A DNA stretch of 64,000 bases, taken from Sphingobium sp. KCTC 72723 (lineage in GTDB: Bacteria > Pseudomonadota > Alphaproteobacteria > Sphingomonadales > Sphingomonadaceae). The position numbers and the translations under genes are program-made. The notes under the pieces are model-generated. The model saw only the letters and a list, made by a program, of their open reading frames with translations, made no database searches and had not been told where the DNA came from. The stretch's first letter is position 1, and each line of letters opens with the position of its first letter. This document shows, piece after piece, positions 25,265-35,093 of this stretch. The stretch lies in assembly GCF_014280435.1 (NCBI RefSeq), contig NZ_CP060388.1, positions 1,984,001 through 2,048,000 of the forward strand. Direction: 5' to 3'.

Positions 25265-26391
25265 CAATCGACATCCTCGACATCGACCTTTTCGCCCGTC
25301 ACCTTTTGGCTGAGCGCTGCGGCCATGAACGGATCGAGCGCGCCGTCCAGCACATCGTCGGGTGCGGTCGAAGTGACGCCGGTGCGCAGATCCTTGACCA
25401 GCTGATAGGGTTGCAGGACGTAGGAGCGGATCTGGTGACCCCAGCCGATTTCCGTCTTGGCCGCATATTCGCCTGCGGTCACGGCCTCACGCTTGGCCAG
25501 TTCAGCTTCGTAGAGGCGCGCCTTGAGCATGTTCATCGCGGTCGCGCGGTTCTTGTGCTGCGATCTGTCATTTTGCGACGCGACGATGATGCCCGACGGA
25601 ATATGCGTGATGCGCACGGCGGAATCGGTCGTATTGACGTGCTGCCCGCCCGCGCCGGACGCGCGGTAAGTGTCGATCCGCAGGTCCGATTCCTTGACCT
25701 CTATGTCAATGTCGTCGTCTATGACGGGATAGACCCAGACTGACGAAAAGCTGGTGTGCCTGCGCGCTGCGCTGTCATAGGGGCTGATGCGGACCAGCCG
25801 GTGGACGCCGCTTTCGGTCTTGGCATAGCCATAGGCATTTTCGCCCTTGATCAGGAAAGTCGCGGACTTGATGCCCGCCTGCTCGCCTGCCTGATAATCG
25901 ACCAGTTCCACCTTATAACCGCGCCGTTCGGCCCAGCGGCGATACATGCGCGACAGGATTTCGGCCCAATCCTGACTTTCGGTGCCGCCTGCCCCGGCGT
26001 GGATTTCCAGATAGGTGTCGCTGCCATCGGCTTCCCCGGACAGCAGCGCCTTGATCTTGTCCTCATCCGCCCGCTCGGCCAAGGCTTTGAGCGCGGCAAT
26101 GGCTTCGCTCACCATCTCCTCGTCGCCTTCGGCCTCGGCCATCTCGATCAGCTCGGCATTGTCGGCTTTTTCGCCAGCAATCGCGCGGGTGGCACCAATC
26201 GCGCCGTCCAGCCGGGTGCGTTCGCGCATCACCTCCTGCGCCAGCTTGGCGTTGTCCCACAGGGTGGGATCCTCGACGCGCGCGTTCAACTCGTCCAGCC
26301 GCCGCAGCGCACGGTCCCAGTCGAGCGACTGGCGCAACAGGGCCAGCGCAGCGTCGATGCGATCAATATATTGCAGCGCTTCGGCGCGCAT
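25264..26391 (-). CDS. prfB: peptide chain release factor 2
   Basis: A 375-residue RF2 that terminates translation at UGA and UAA. The GGQ motif is in [20 protein letters not shown]. The stop-codon-reading loop is SPY (in [12 protein letters not shown]) rather than the enterobacterial SPF. The reading frame is continuous from ATG 26391, so the programmed frameshift that controls E. coli prfB is absent. The downstream methyltransferase overlaps by one base. PBP1A lies upstream on the same strand. Confidence 0.96.
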   Translation of the reverse strand: MRAEALQYIDRIDAALALLRQSLDWDRALRRLDELNARVEDPTLWDNAKLAQEVMRERTRLDGAIGATRAIAGEKADNAELIEMAEAEGDEEMVSEAIAALKALAERADEDKIKALLSGEADGSDTYLEIHAGAGGTESQDWAEILSRMYRRWAERRGYKVELVDYQAGEQAGIKSATFLIKGENAYGYAKTESGVHRLVRISPYDSAARRHTSFSSVWVYPVIDDDIDIEVKESDLRIDTYRASGAGGQHVNTTDSAVRITHIPSGIIVASQNDRSQHKNRATAMNMLKARLYEAELAKREAVTAGEYAAKTEIGWGHQIRSYVLQPYQLVKDLRTGVTSTAPDDVLDGALDPFMAAALSQKVTGEKVDVEDVD

Positions 26392-26480
26392 TGCTATTCT
26401 CCAGAATATCGGACCTCCTGCCGGGACAGAAAAGACATCAAGCGCCCGGCCCTATCCGAGGGCAGCGGATTTGGGAAGAT

Positions 26481-29015
26481 TCAATAAATGCCGCCCTGAT
26501 CCGACAGGAAGTCGCTGTCGGTCCGCTGGCGGGTGCGGCGGGCGGCGCGGCTTTCGGCGACCTTGGCCTGTTCCTCCGCCTCTTCCTTGCGGATCGTGCG
26601 GCGCGGTTCGGATTCGGGCTTGAACGCTTCCCAGATGACGGCGGCCTTGGGTTCGCTCGACGGCCATGCGCCATAGACGCGCTTGCCCGACCGGCGGTCG
26701 ATGGCGACCATGCGAATACCCGCTGGCGCGACGAAGGGCGTCTTGGGCATTGTTTCCAATATCGGGGCCATCGCCGCTTTCCAGATCGGCGCGGCGATAC
26801 GCCCGCCCTGCGCCCAGCCGCCCAAACTGCGCGGCTGGTCATAGCCGATATAGACCCCGGCGACGAGGTCGGGCGATCCGCCCACGAACCACACATTGGT
26901 CGGGCCGTTGGTCGTCCCGGTCTTGCCGAACAGCGGGCGATTGAGGTCGGCCAGCACCGTGGCGGTGCCGCGCTGAACCACGCCTTCGGTGATATGGACG
27001 ACCTGATAGGCGGTCATCGGGTTCATCACCTGCTTGCCCTCGAAACCGAAGCGGGGCATTGGCTTGCCGTCCCAATTGGGCATGTTGCAGCCATCGCACG
27101 CGCGCCAGCGCTGCGGCCAGATGACCTTACCGCGCCGGTCCTGCACATAATCCATCACCTTGGACGGGAATTGCCGGCCCTGATTTGCCAGCGTCGCATA
27201 GGCGTTGACCATGCGTTCGACCGTCGTTTCGCCTGCGCCCAATGCGAAGGAGAGATAGGGCTGATAATCGCCGATCCCCATCGCCTTGATGCTGCGCACG
27301 ACTCGTTCCATGCCGGTCTGGCTGGCGGCGCGCACGGTCATCAGGTTGCGGGATTGCTCCACGCCCCAGCGCATCGTCTGCGGCCCGGCGCTGCCGCCGG
27401 AGAAGTTGCGGAAGCATTTCTGCCCCAGGCTGGCGGTCTGATAGACGCAGAGCGGGCCGTCGACGATGATCGACGCAGGCGTCATGCCATTGTCCAGCGC
27501 AGCGGCGTAGACGAAGGGCTTGATCGTCGAACCCGGCTGCCGCTGCGCCTGGGTCGCGCGGTTGTAGGAGGAGAGGCGCGAATCGAACCCGCCCTGCATC
27601 GCACGGATGCGGCCGGAATGGACTTCCTCGACCACCATGCCGCCCGACACTTCGGGAATGGAGCGCAGCGCCCAGCTGGACCCGTTGGGCGCAACGACGA
27701 TCAGGTCGCCCGGCGTCATCGCGGCAAAGGCAGGGCCGCCAGTCTTGCGATACGGTGTTTGCGCCGCACCGGCGGGCAGTGTCGCGGTGGTGCCGTCGGA
27801 AAAGCCGATCTGCGCTTCGCTGGACGTGCGGCTGATGATGACGGCCACGCGCCATTCCGCATAATCGACCGAGATATAGCTGGCCGCCAGTTCGCGTTCC
27901 CAGCCATTGTCGATATTGATATGCCCGACCGGACCGGACCAGCCACGCCCCGCGTCAAAGCGCAGCAGGCCGCCACGCAGGGCGTTCTGGGTGCTGTCCT
28001 GCACCACCGGGTCATAGGGGCTGCGCACCCACAGACCACCGGCATAGATGCTGTTGGGACCGTCATCGGCCTTTTCGCCGAACAGCCCGATCAGGCGACG
28101 GCGCACTTCTTCCATATAATAGCCGCCTGCGCGCGCGTCGAAGCTGGACCCATGAGCAGCGACCGTGCCGAGCGGCTGCGCCATTGCGGCGTCGCGCTGG
28201 GCCGCTGTGATCCAGTCATTCTTGTACATTTCGCCCAGCGCCCAGTTGCGCCGGTCGATCGCGCGAGCGAGGCCGGTCTTGCTTTCGGGGCGGTAGTTGG
28301 CAGGTCCCTTGGGCAGGATCGACAGATAGGCCATTTCGTGCAGCTGGAGGTCGGCCACATCCTTGTCGAAATAGGCGCGCGCCGCTGCCTGCACGCCATA
28401 GGCGTTACGGCCCAGAAATATCTGGTTGAAATAGAGTTCGATGATCTGCTGCTTGCTCAGCACATTTTCCATGCGCCACGCCAGGATCATTTCCTTCACC
28501 TTCCGGGTCGGCGAATATTCGTCGCCGATCAGCAGGTTCTTGGCCACCTGTTGCGTGATGGTGGAGCCGCCGCGTGCGCGCTGGCCGGAACCCAGCTTGC
28601 TGGCATAGTCGACCACCGCCCCGGCAAAGCCCGGAAAATCGACGCCATGATGTTCGAAGAAGGTCTTGTCCTCCGCCGCCAGATAGGCACGGATCAGCAA
28701 GGTGGGATAATCGCTATATTGCAACTGGACCCGCCGTTCGCGGGCATAGCTGTGGACCGGCTGACCATTGATGTCGCGCACGATGGTCGGCAGCGGCGGT
28801 TCATATTCCAGCAGCGTCGCAGCGTCGGGCAGGCCGCGCGCGAAGATCAGCCAGAACAGCAGGCAGAAGGTAAGAAACCCGCCGCCCAAGATCGTCGCCC
28901 AGCGGAACAGGCGGCGACCCCAAAGTGGGCGCAGACGGTCCATAAAGCCCCCCGCGTCGCGGCGCAGGCGATAGGCGAAGGACGATGCGGGCGGATTGGA
29001 ACGGGCCTCTTCCAT
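26481..29015 (-). CDS. mrcA: bifunctional penicillin-binding protein 1A
   Basis: An 844-residue class A PBP: one membrane helix at about 40-58, a glycosyltransferase domain with catalytic Glu115 in AAEDKTFFEHHG, and GGSTITQQVAKN at 149-160. An OB-like insert spans about 330-450. The transpeptidase domain has SxxK at Ser496 (PGSTIK), an SRN motif and KTGTTNG. It polymerises and cross-links peptidoglycan in the periplasm. The C-terminus is basic and probably disordered. It shares its strand with the amidase gene just upstream, suggesting a cell-wall unit. Confidence 0.96.
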   Translation of the reverse strand: MEEARSNPPASSFAYRLRRDAGGFMDRLRPLWGRRLFRWATILGGGFLTFCLLFWLIFARGLPDAATLLEYEPPLPTIVRDINGQPVHSYARERRVQLQYSDYPTLLIRAYLAAEDKTFFEHHGVDFPGFAGAVVDYASKLGSGQRARGGSTITQQVAKNLLIGDEYSPTRKVKEMILAWRMENVLSKQQIIELYFNQIFLGRNAYGVQAAARAYFDKDVADLQLHEMAYLSILPKGPANYRPESKTGLARAIDRRNWALGEMYKNDWITAAQRDAAMAQPLGTVAAHGSSFDARAGGYYMEEVRRRLIGLFGEKADDGPNSIYAGGLWVRSPYDPVVQDSTQNALRGGLLRFDAGRGWSGPVGHINIDNGWERELAASYISVDYAEWRVAVIISRTSSEAQIGFSDGTTATLPAGAAQTPYRKTGGPAFAAMTPGDLIVVAPNGSSWALRSIPEVSGGMVVEEVHSGRIRAMQGGFDSRLSSYNRATQAQRQPGSTIKPFVYAAALDNGMTPASIIVDGPLCVYQTASLGQKCFRNFSGGSAGPQTMRWGVEQSRNLMTVRAASQTGMERVVRSIKAMGIGDYQPYLSFALGAGETTVERMVNAYATLANQGRQFPSKVMDYVQDRRGKVIWPQRWRACDGCNMPNWDGKPMPRFGFEGKQVMNPMTAYQVVHITEGVVQRGTATVLADLNRPLFGKTGTTNGPTNVWFVGGSPDLVAGVYIGYDQPRSLGGWAQGGRIAAPIWKAAMAPILETMPKTPFVAPAGIRMVAIDRRSGKRVYGAWPSSEPKAAVIWEAFKPESEPRRTIRKEEAEEQAKVAESRAARRTRQRTDSDFLSDQGGIY

Positions 29016-29076
29016 GACGGGACAGGCTCTAGGGTCAAAAAGCCATCAATACCAGTGGCGATCGTCAGTCAGCCGC

Positions 29077-30324
29077 TTATCCCCCCGCAGGGCCACCCCG
29101 CATCGCCAGCTTGCGGGCGAAATGCACTTCGATTGCGCGCGCTACGCCACGGGCGATCTTCTGCTGGCCGTCGCGCGAGGCCAGGAATGCGGCATCTTCT
29201 GCATTGGAAATATAGCCGGTTTCGAACAGGACCGAGGGCGTATCGGGTGCTTTTAGCACCATCAGCGAAGCAAAGCGGTGATAGGCGCTGCGGAACGGAA
29301 CGAAGGGCGATGCTTCCCGCTGAAGCAGGCGCGCGAAATTGGCCGAGATATTCATCGATTCGCGCTGGGTCAGGTCAATGAGGATGGACGATACGTCGCC
29401 TGTTTGCCCGCCCAGATTGACGCCGTTGATGATGTCCGCCTTGTTTTCCCGCGCAGCCAGCCGCGCCGCTTCACGGTCGGACGCAGTTTCGGACAGGGTA
29501 TAGACAGTCGCGCCGTGCGCATCCGCATTTTCCGCTGCATCGGCATGGATCGAAATGAACAGGTCCGCGCCCAGCTTGCGCGCGATGCCATAACGTTCCT
29601 GAAGGACGAGGAACTTGTCGTCGTCGCGCGTCAGCGCCACGCGCACCCGCCCCGATTTGACGAGCTGGTCGCGAATCGCCTGCGCGACGGCCAGCGTGAC
29701 GTCCTTTTCGCGCTTGCCATTTTCCTTGTTGATCGCGCCCGGATCATGGCCGCCATGCCCTGCGTCGATGACGATCAATGGCCGGGCGCCATCGCGCGCG
29801 CCCTCGACCGCAGGCAATGACACGCCGCGCGCGGAGGCCGGGATCGGCACGGTAATGGAATGGAGGCGTTTTTGCGGACGGGCCGCCATGTCGGCGGGCG
29901 CATCGAAGCGGGTGCGCCCCTTGCCGACGGCCGTGCGGAATGCGCCTTCGCTTGCTTCGCGCAGCGAGAAGCTGAGCGATTTGCCGTCGGCCGCGATCCT
30001 GGTGTCGCCCAATGTCGCAGGCGTAGTGAGGTCCAGCACGACCCGCGCGGTGTCGCCGTTCAACTGCCCCTGACGCACGGCGGCGATCGCGCCATTGCCC
30101 GGCGCGAAGCCACCACGGCCGATCTGCGCGCCATTGATGTCGAGCGCAATACGGCGCGGACCGTCAAGCAGAAAGGCCGAAGCCCCCGCCACCGTGTCAT
30201 CGAAACGCACGACAACCCGGTCATCGCGCACATCGACGGCATAGATGCCACCCGCGCTGCCGGGAGCGGCCATCGTCAATATGCTTGCCAGGGCAAGGCT
30301 ATGCACCATGCGTCGCTTGTGCAT
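29077..30324 (-). CDS. N-acetylmuramoyl-L-alanine amidase with AMIN domain
   Basis: A protein of about 415 residues: signal peptide, an N-terminal AMIN-type beta domain (VRFDDTVAGASAFLLDGP, DLTTPATLG), a linker, then an Amidase_3 domain. Zinc-binding motifs are DAGHGGHDPGAI, a Glu in KREKDVTLAVA, and SIHADAAEN. It cleaves the amide between MurNAc and L-Ala and, like AmiC, is probably involved in septum splitting. The start is uncertain: ATG 30324 gives a compact signal peptide, ATG 30357 adds 11 residues. It lies 61 bases upstream of PBP1A on the same strand. Confidence 0.93.
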   Translation of the reverse strand: MHKRRMVHSLALASILTMAAPGSAGGIYAVDVRDDRVVVRFDDTVAGASAFLLDGPRRIALDINGAQIGRGGFAPGNGAIAAVRQGQLNGDTARVVLDLTTPATLGDTRIAADGKSLSFSLREASEGAFRTAVGKGRTRFDAPADMAARPQKRLHSITVPIPASARGVSLPAVEGARDGARPLIVIDAGHGGHDPGAINKENGKREKDVTLAVAQAIRDQLVKSGRVRVALTRDDDKFLVLQERYGIARKLGADLFISIHADAAENADAHGATVYTLSETASDREAARLAARENKADIINGVNLGGQTGDVSSILIDLTQRESMNISANFARLLQREASPFVPFRSAYHRFASLMVLKAPDTPSVLFETGYISNAEDAAFLASRDGQQKIARGVARAIEVHFARKLAMRGGPAGG

Positions 30325-30357
30325 CGTACCGACGCCAGCCGTCCAGCCAAATGTCAT

Positions 30358-30882
30358 GCTGCATAATCCGTTCAGCGTCCCCACGCTAAACCCCGGATTA
30401 AGGACAAGCCCCTTGTGACCGGGTAAAATGAGAGGGTTAATGCTATCTTCAGCACGAAAGATGTAAAGCAGGTCGTCTGGCCGACAGGATGGACATAATA
30501 TTTCAGGCAGCCGTTGCCCCCTGGGTCTTTGACTGCTACCCATTCATATTCCCGCAAGACTTGGCCATTTTCATGGCGGCGATGCGGGGAATCAAGAGCG
30601 GCATCGGCGCGCGCCCTGCGCACCAAAGGATGCCAGTAACAGGTTGACGCTGCATGAGGCATGATTTCCATTCCACGCTTGCCCCGGTGACGGGCGATGC
30701 GGCGTGGATGGTGCGGCCCGGCGAATTGTCCGGCCCTGCCGACGCAGCAGACACGCAATATTTCCTTCAAACCTGGATGACGCCGCAACCCGCGCCCCTT
30801 TCGGCGCGCGCGCGGCCGTCCCTTCACTATCGCGTGGTGGCGCGGCCCTGTGCCGCAGCCCGCCCACGCCGGAGAAACATAA
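30358..30882. other. long intergenic region between the amidase gene and rne
   Basis: About 525 bases between the two divergent genes. I see no convincing gene: short frames here lack ribosome sites and protein-like composition. The region must hold the amidase promoter and probably a long rne 5' leader. RNase E mRNAs elsewhere have structured leaders for feedback control; whether this one does cannot be told by eye. The rne ribosome site GGAG is 8 bases before its ATG. Confidence 0.5.
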
Positions 30883-33591
30883 ATGACAATGCGTATGCTG
30901 ATCGACGCGCGCCACCGGGAAGAAACCCGTGTCGCAGTCGTCAAGGGTAACCGGATCGAGGAATTCGATTTCGAATCCGCTGAGCACAAGCAGCTCAAGG
31001 GCAATATCTATCTGGCTAAAGTAACGCGGGTCGAACCGTCGTTGCAGGCGGCGTTCGTCGATTATGGCGGCAACCGCCACGGCTTCCTTGCCTTCAGCGA
31101 AATTCACCCCGATTACTACCAGATCCCGCGCGAGGACCGCGAAGCGTTGCTGCGCGAAGAACGCGCCCATGCCGAGGAAGAGGCCGCCCTGCGCGCCGAT
31201 TTCGACGATGACGACGATCATGATCACGATCATGGCGCTGCCGAGGGTGGCGTCGAATATGTCGAGGCGTCCCATCATCATGACGATGATGAAGCCGAGA
31301 CCGAAAGCGCCGAAGGTGCTGACGGCAATGGCGAACGGGGTGGCCGCCGTGGTGGTGGTCGCGGGCGTGGCCGTGGTGGCGACGAAGCCGCCGACGAATT
31401 GCGCCGCAAGCGCATGGCGCTGCGCCGCCGTTACAAGATTCAGGACGTCATCAAGCGCCGCCAGGTGCTGCTGGTGCAGGTCGTCAAGGAAGAACGCGGC
31501 AACAAGGGCGCGGCACTGACCACCTATCTGTCGCTGGCGGGTCGCTATTGCGTGCTGATGCCCAACACGTCGCATGGCGGCGGGATTTCGCGCAAGATCA
31601 GCAATGCGGCGGACCGCAAGCGCCTCAAGACGATCATTTCCGACATGGCATTGCCTTCGTCGATGGGCTGCATCGTGCGCACCGCCGGCTTGCAGCGCAC
31701 CAAGGTCGAAATCAAGCGCGACTTCGACTATCTTGCCCGCCTGTGGGACGAGATTCGCGAAGGCACGATGAAGTCTGCTGCCCCGGCGCTGATCCACAAT
31801 GACAGCGACCTCATCAAGCGAGCGATCCGCGATATCTATAATAAGGATATCGAGGAAGTGATCGTCGAGGGCGAGCATGGATACAAGGCCGCCAAGGACT
31901 TCATGCGCTTGCTGATGCCAAGCCATGTGCGCCGCGTGAAGGGCTATGCCGATCCGGTATCGCTGTTCCAGCGCGCCGGTGTCGAGGATCAGTTGGCCGC
32001 CATGTATAATCCGGTGGTTCAGCTGAAATCGGGTGGCTATCTGGTCATCAACCCGACCGAAGCATTAGTGTCGATCGACATCAACTCCGGCCGTTCGACC
32101 CGCGAACATGGCATCGAACAGACTGCCGTCGCCACCAATCTGGAGGCCGCGCGCGAAATCGCCCGCCAGTTGCGCCTGCGCGACATGGCTGGCCTCGTCG
32201 TCATCGACTTTATCGACATGGAGGTGAACTCCAACATCCGCAAGGTCGAGAAGGCGATGAAGGAAGCGCTGAAAGACGACCGCGCCCGCATTCAGGTCGG
32301 ACGTATTTCGGGCTTTGGCTTGATGGAAATGAGCCGCCAGCGCCTGCGCACCGGCGTACTGGAAGCGTCCACGCGCCAGTGCCCGCATTGCGAAGGCACG
32401 GGCCTGGTCCGCACCGCATCGTCGGCTGGCCTGTCCGCGCTGCGTATGCTGGAGGAAGAAGCGGCCCGTGGCCGTGGCGACTGCATCACGCTACGCGCCA
32501 GCCAGGAAGCCGCCTTCTACGTCCTCAACAACAAGCGTCAGGGGCTTGACGAGATCGAGCAACGCTATGGCGTGACGATCGTCATTCTGCCCGACGGCGA
32601 AGTCGAAGGCGCACGCATGTCAGTGGAGGCCAGTGGTCCGCGCCCCGAACGTGTCGTGACCTACGCCCCGATGACCGAGGATGATGACGAACTCGACCTG
32701 ATCGAGGAGGAAGAGGAAGAAGAAGAGGTCGCCGAGGAAGAAGAAACGGCGGCCGAGCGTGAAGAACGTGGCGACCAGGGCGAAGATCGCGATGGCAATC
32801 GCCGTCGCCGTCGCCGTCGTCGCCGTCGTGGTGGCCAGCGTGACGAAGGCCGTGAAGAGGGCGCTGCCGAAAGCGACGCCGAAGCCGAAGGTGACGAAGA
32901 AGCCGCTGCCGATGATGCCGAGCAGGATGGCGAAGCCGTCACTGCCCAGGACGCCGCAACCGAAACCGACGAGGAAGCGAGCAATCGCCGTCGCGGCCGT
33001 CGCGGTCGCCGTGGTGGTCGTCGCCGTCGCGAAGGTGGTGAAGGCACGAGCGAAGGCGTAGCGGCCAGCGATGGCGAAGCCGTCGATGCAGAGCCGGTTG
33101 CCGACACGCCCGTCGCCGACGAACCCATCGAAGCGGCTCCAGCCGAGGAAGCGCCCAAGACGCGCCGTCGCCCGCGCGCTCGCAAGCCCAAGGTGGAAGC
33201 CGAGGCGGTCGCCGTACTGGTCGAAGCGCCGGTCGAAGCGCCCGCAATGGTCGAGGAAGAGGCTGCCCCAGCCCCTGCCGCACCCAAGCGTGGTCGCCGC
33301 AAAAAGGTGGATATTGCCGCTGAAGCCGAAGCGGCGGCGGCACAGGCTGCCCCTGTCGTAGACGCACCTGCGGCAGAGGAAGCACCCGCCAAGCCCAAGC
33401 GGACTCGGCGCAAGAAGGCGGATACCGTTACCGAAGCCGCACCGGCACCCGTCGTCGAAGCCCCGGTTGCGGACGAAGCGGCCCCTGAGATCGGGACTGC
33501 CGAAACCATATCGGCTGACGGCGACGAGAATGGCCAGAATGAAGACGGCACGCCGCGTCGCGGTTGGTGGCAGCGCACCTTCGGCCAATAA
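30883..33591 (+). CDS. rne: ribonuclease E
   Basis: A 902-residue RNase E/G family endoribonuclease, the core of RNA decay and processing. The S1 domain is split by an insert at about 80-185 rich in Asp, His, Glu, Gly and Arg. The DNase I-like site has Asp399 (SIDINSG) and Asp442 (IDFIDM), and the zinc-link is Cys500/Cys503 (CPHC). The C-terminal region from about 600 is low-complexity, with alternating Arg blocks and Glu/Ala stretches, and probably scaffolds RNA and degradosome partners. A strong terminator follows. Confidence 0.96.
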   Translation: MTMRMLIDARHREETRVAVVKGNRIEEFDFESAEHKQLKGNIYLAKVTRVEPSLQAAFVDYGGNRHGFLAFSEIHPDYYQIPREDREALLREERAHAEEEAALRADFDDDDDHDHDHGAAEGGVEYVEASHHHDDDEAETESAEGADGNGERGGRRGGGRGRGRGGDEAADELRRKRMALRRRYKIQDVIKRRQVLLVQVVKEERGNKGAALTTYLSLAGRYCVLMPNTSHGGGISRKISNAADRKRLKTIISDMALPSSMGCIVRTAGLQRTKVEIKRDFDYLARLWDEIREGTMKSAAPALIHNDSDLIKRAIRDIYNKDIEEVIVEGEHGYKAAKDFMRLLMPSHVRRVKGYADPVSLFQRAGVEDQLAAMYNPVVQLKSGGYLVINPTEALVSIDINSGRSTREHGIEQTAVATNLEAAREIARQLRLRDMAGLVVIDFIDMEVNSNIRKVEKAMKEALKDDRARIQVGRISGFGLMEMSRQRLRTGVLEASTRQCPHCEGTGLVRTASSAGLSALRMLEEEAARGRGDCITLRASQEAAFYVLNNKRQGLDEIEQRYGVTIVILPDGEVEGARMSVEASGPRPERVVTYAPMTEDDDELDLIEEEEEEEEVAEEEETAAEREERGDQGEDRDGNRRRRRRRRRRGGQRDEGREEGAAESDAEAEGDEEAAADDAEQDGEAVTAQDAATETDEEASNRRRGRRGRRGGRRRREGGEGTSEGVAASDGEAVDAEPVADTPVADEPIEAAPAEEAPKTRRRPRARKPKVEAEAVAVLVEAPVEAPAMVEEEAAPAPAAPKRGRRKKVDIAAEAEAAAAQAAPVVDAPAAEEAPAKPKRTRRKKADTVTEAAPAPVVEAPVADEAAPEIGTAETISADGDENGQNEDGTPRRGWWQRTFGQ

Positions 33592-33615
33592 GGCTCAGGA
33601 AAGCTGACGCTCATG

Positions 33616-33668
33616 AAAAAGCGCCGCTGCACGCCCGGTCACACCCGGACAGGCAGCGGCGCTTTCTT
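33616..33668 (+). terminator. intrinsic terminator after rne
   Basis: The stem GCGCCGCTGC / GCAGCGGCGC at 33621-33630 and 33653-33662 is a perfect 10-base pairing, flanked by an A-run on the left and TTTCTT on the right. The loop is 22 bases. It lies 25 bases after the rne stop and can act on rne transcripts; the A-run would give a T-tract for the other strand too. Confidence 0.85.
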
Positions 33669-33743
33669 CATATGGGGTTCAGGGCGGTCATGGCATCGAT
33701 CGGCACCCATGGTTTGTTCGCCCATTCATACAGACCGCGCGCA

Positions 33744-35093
33744 ATGATGCGGCGGTCGCGGCGCATTGCCGTTCTTTTCGCGGCCCTTGCGTGCATCGCG
33801 CAACCCGCGCTGGCGCAAAGCATCTTGCGCGACGCCGAAACCGAAGCCTTCATGGCCGATATGTCCGGCCCGCTGGTCAAGGCGGCAGGTATGGAACCGC
33901 GCAATGTCCAGGTGCTGGTCATCAACGATCCCAAAATCAACGCCTTCGTCGCGGGCGGCCAATATGTGTGGGTGCATAGCGGGCTGATCGCGCAGGCCGA
34001 CACTGTGAATCAGGTGCAGGGCGTGGTTGCGCACGAACTGGGCCATATAGAGGGCGGGCATATCATCCGCTTTGGCGAAGGCATCCGCGAAGCCACCGGC
34101 GTCACGCTGCTCAGCTTGGTGCTGGGCGCGGCTGCGATTGCGGCGGGCGGCGCGGAAGCGGGCCTTGGCATCATGGGGCTGGGCCAGCAGGCGGCGATGA
34201 CCAAGTTTCTGGCCTTTTCGCGCGGGCAGGAAAGCTCAGCCGATCTGGCGGGCGCGCGCTATTTGTCCAAGGCAGGGGTCAGTGGCAAGGGTAGTCTGGA
34301 ATTTTTCAAGAAGCTGCAAAATCAGGAATATCGCCTCGCCATCCCGCAGGACAATAGTTATGGGCGCACCCATCCGCTGTCGGGCGAGCGCATCAATGTG
34401 CTGCGTGAAGTCTATACCGTCGATCCGGCGTGGGAAAAGCCGGTGGACCCGGCGCTGGAGGCGCGGTTCGAGCGGATCAAGGCCAAGCTGGTCGGCTTCG
34501 TGTCCGAACCTACGCAGACGCTGATAAAATATCCTGAAACCGACCAGTCGATCCCGGCCCATTATGCCAGAGCCTATGCCTGGCACAAAAGCGCCTATCC
34601 GCAACGCGCGCTTTATGAGGCCGATGCGCTGCTCGCTGCTGCGACGCACGACCCCTATTTTCTGGAGTTGAAGGGGCAGATCCTGCTGGAAAGCGGGCGT
34701 CCCAAGGATGCAGTCGCGCCGCTGCGCGAGGCAGTGAAGCTGACCAACCAGCCACTCATTTCGGTGCTGTTGTCCCATGCGCTGATTGCGACCGAGGATG
34801 AGGCGAATTTCGCCGAGGCCGAGCAGGTGCTGCGGCTGGCCGTCCAGCGCGACCGGGAAAATCCCTTCGCCTGGTATCAGCTGGGCGTCGTCTATGAACG
34901 GCGGGGCGATACCACGCGCGCGGCGCTGGCGACGGCGGAACGCTATGCCATGATCGGCCAGCATCCCATGGCGCTGCGCAGCGCGGACGCGGCGATGCAG
35001 GGGTTGAAGGTCGGCACGGTTGACTATCTGCGCGCGCAGGATATCGCGATGACGTCGCGTGCCGCGATCGAGCAGCAGCGGAAGAAACGATAG
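33744..35093 (+). CDS. periplasmic M48 metalloprotease with TPR-like repeats (BepA-like)
   Basis: A protein of about 449 residues: a signal peptide ending QPALAQ near 25, then an M48 peptidase with the zinc motif HELGH (His97, Glu98, His101) and QESSADLAG downstream. From about 280 helical TPR-like repeats follow. This is the layout of BepA/YfgC, which degrades stalled outer-membrane proteins and helps LptD maturation. The start may be ATG 33744 or 33747, with longer alternatives upstream. The stop is immediately followed by the ATG of the DsbA-like gene, so the two periplasmic quality-control genes form an operon. Confidence 0.9.
   Translation: MMRRSRRIAVLFAALACIAQPALAQSILRDAETEAFMADMSGPLVKAAGMEPRNVQVLVINDPKINAFVAGGQYVWVHSGLIAQADTVNQVQGVVAHELGHIEGGHIIRFGEGIREATGVTLLSLVLGAAAIAAGGAEAGLGIMGLGQQAAMTKFLAFSRGQESSADLAGARYLSKAGVSGKGSLEFFKKLQNQEYRLAIPQDNSYGRTHPLSGERINVLREVYTVDPAWEKPVDPALEARFERIKAKLVGFVSEPTQTLIKYPETDQSIPAHYARAYAWHKSAYPQRALYEADALLAAATHDPYFLELKGQILLESGRPKDAVAPLREAVKLTNQPLISVLLSHALIATEDEANFAEAEQVLRLAVQRDRENPFAWYQLGVVYERRGDTTRAALATAERYAMIGQHPMALRSADAAMQGLKVGTVDYLRAQDIAMTSRAAIEQQRKKR

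Noticed and set aside
26391..29381. A 996-codon open frame on the plus strand
   Set aside because: It is antisense to PBP1A and prfB and its product is a composition artefact of high-GC DNA; it has no recognisable domain or ribosome site.
30592..31926. A 444-codon minus-strand frame opposite rne
   Set aside because: It runs through the catalytic coding part of rne; the repetitive Gly/Ala product is a shadow of the RNase E low-complexity insert.
32661..33632. A 323-codon Ser/Arg-rich minus-strand frame
   Set aside because: Antisense image of the Arg/Glu/Ala repeats of the RNase E tail.
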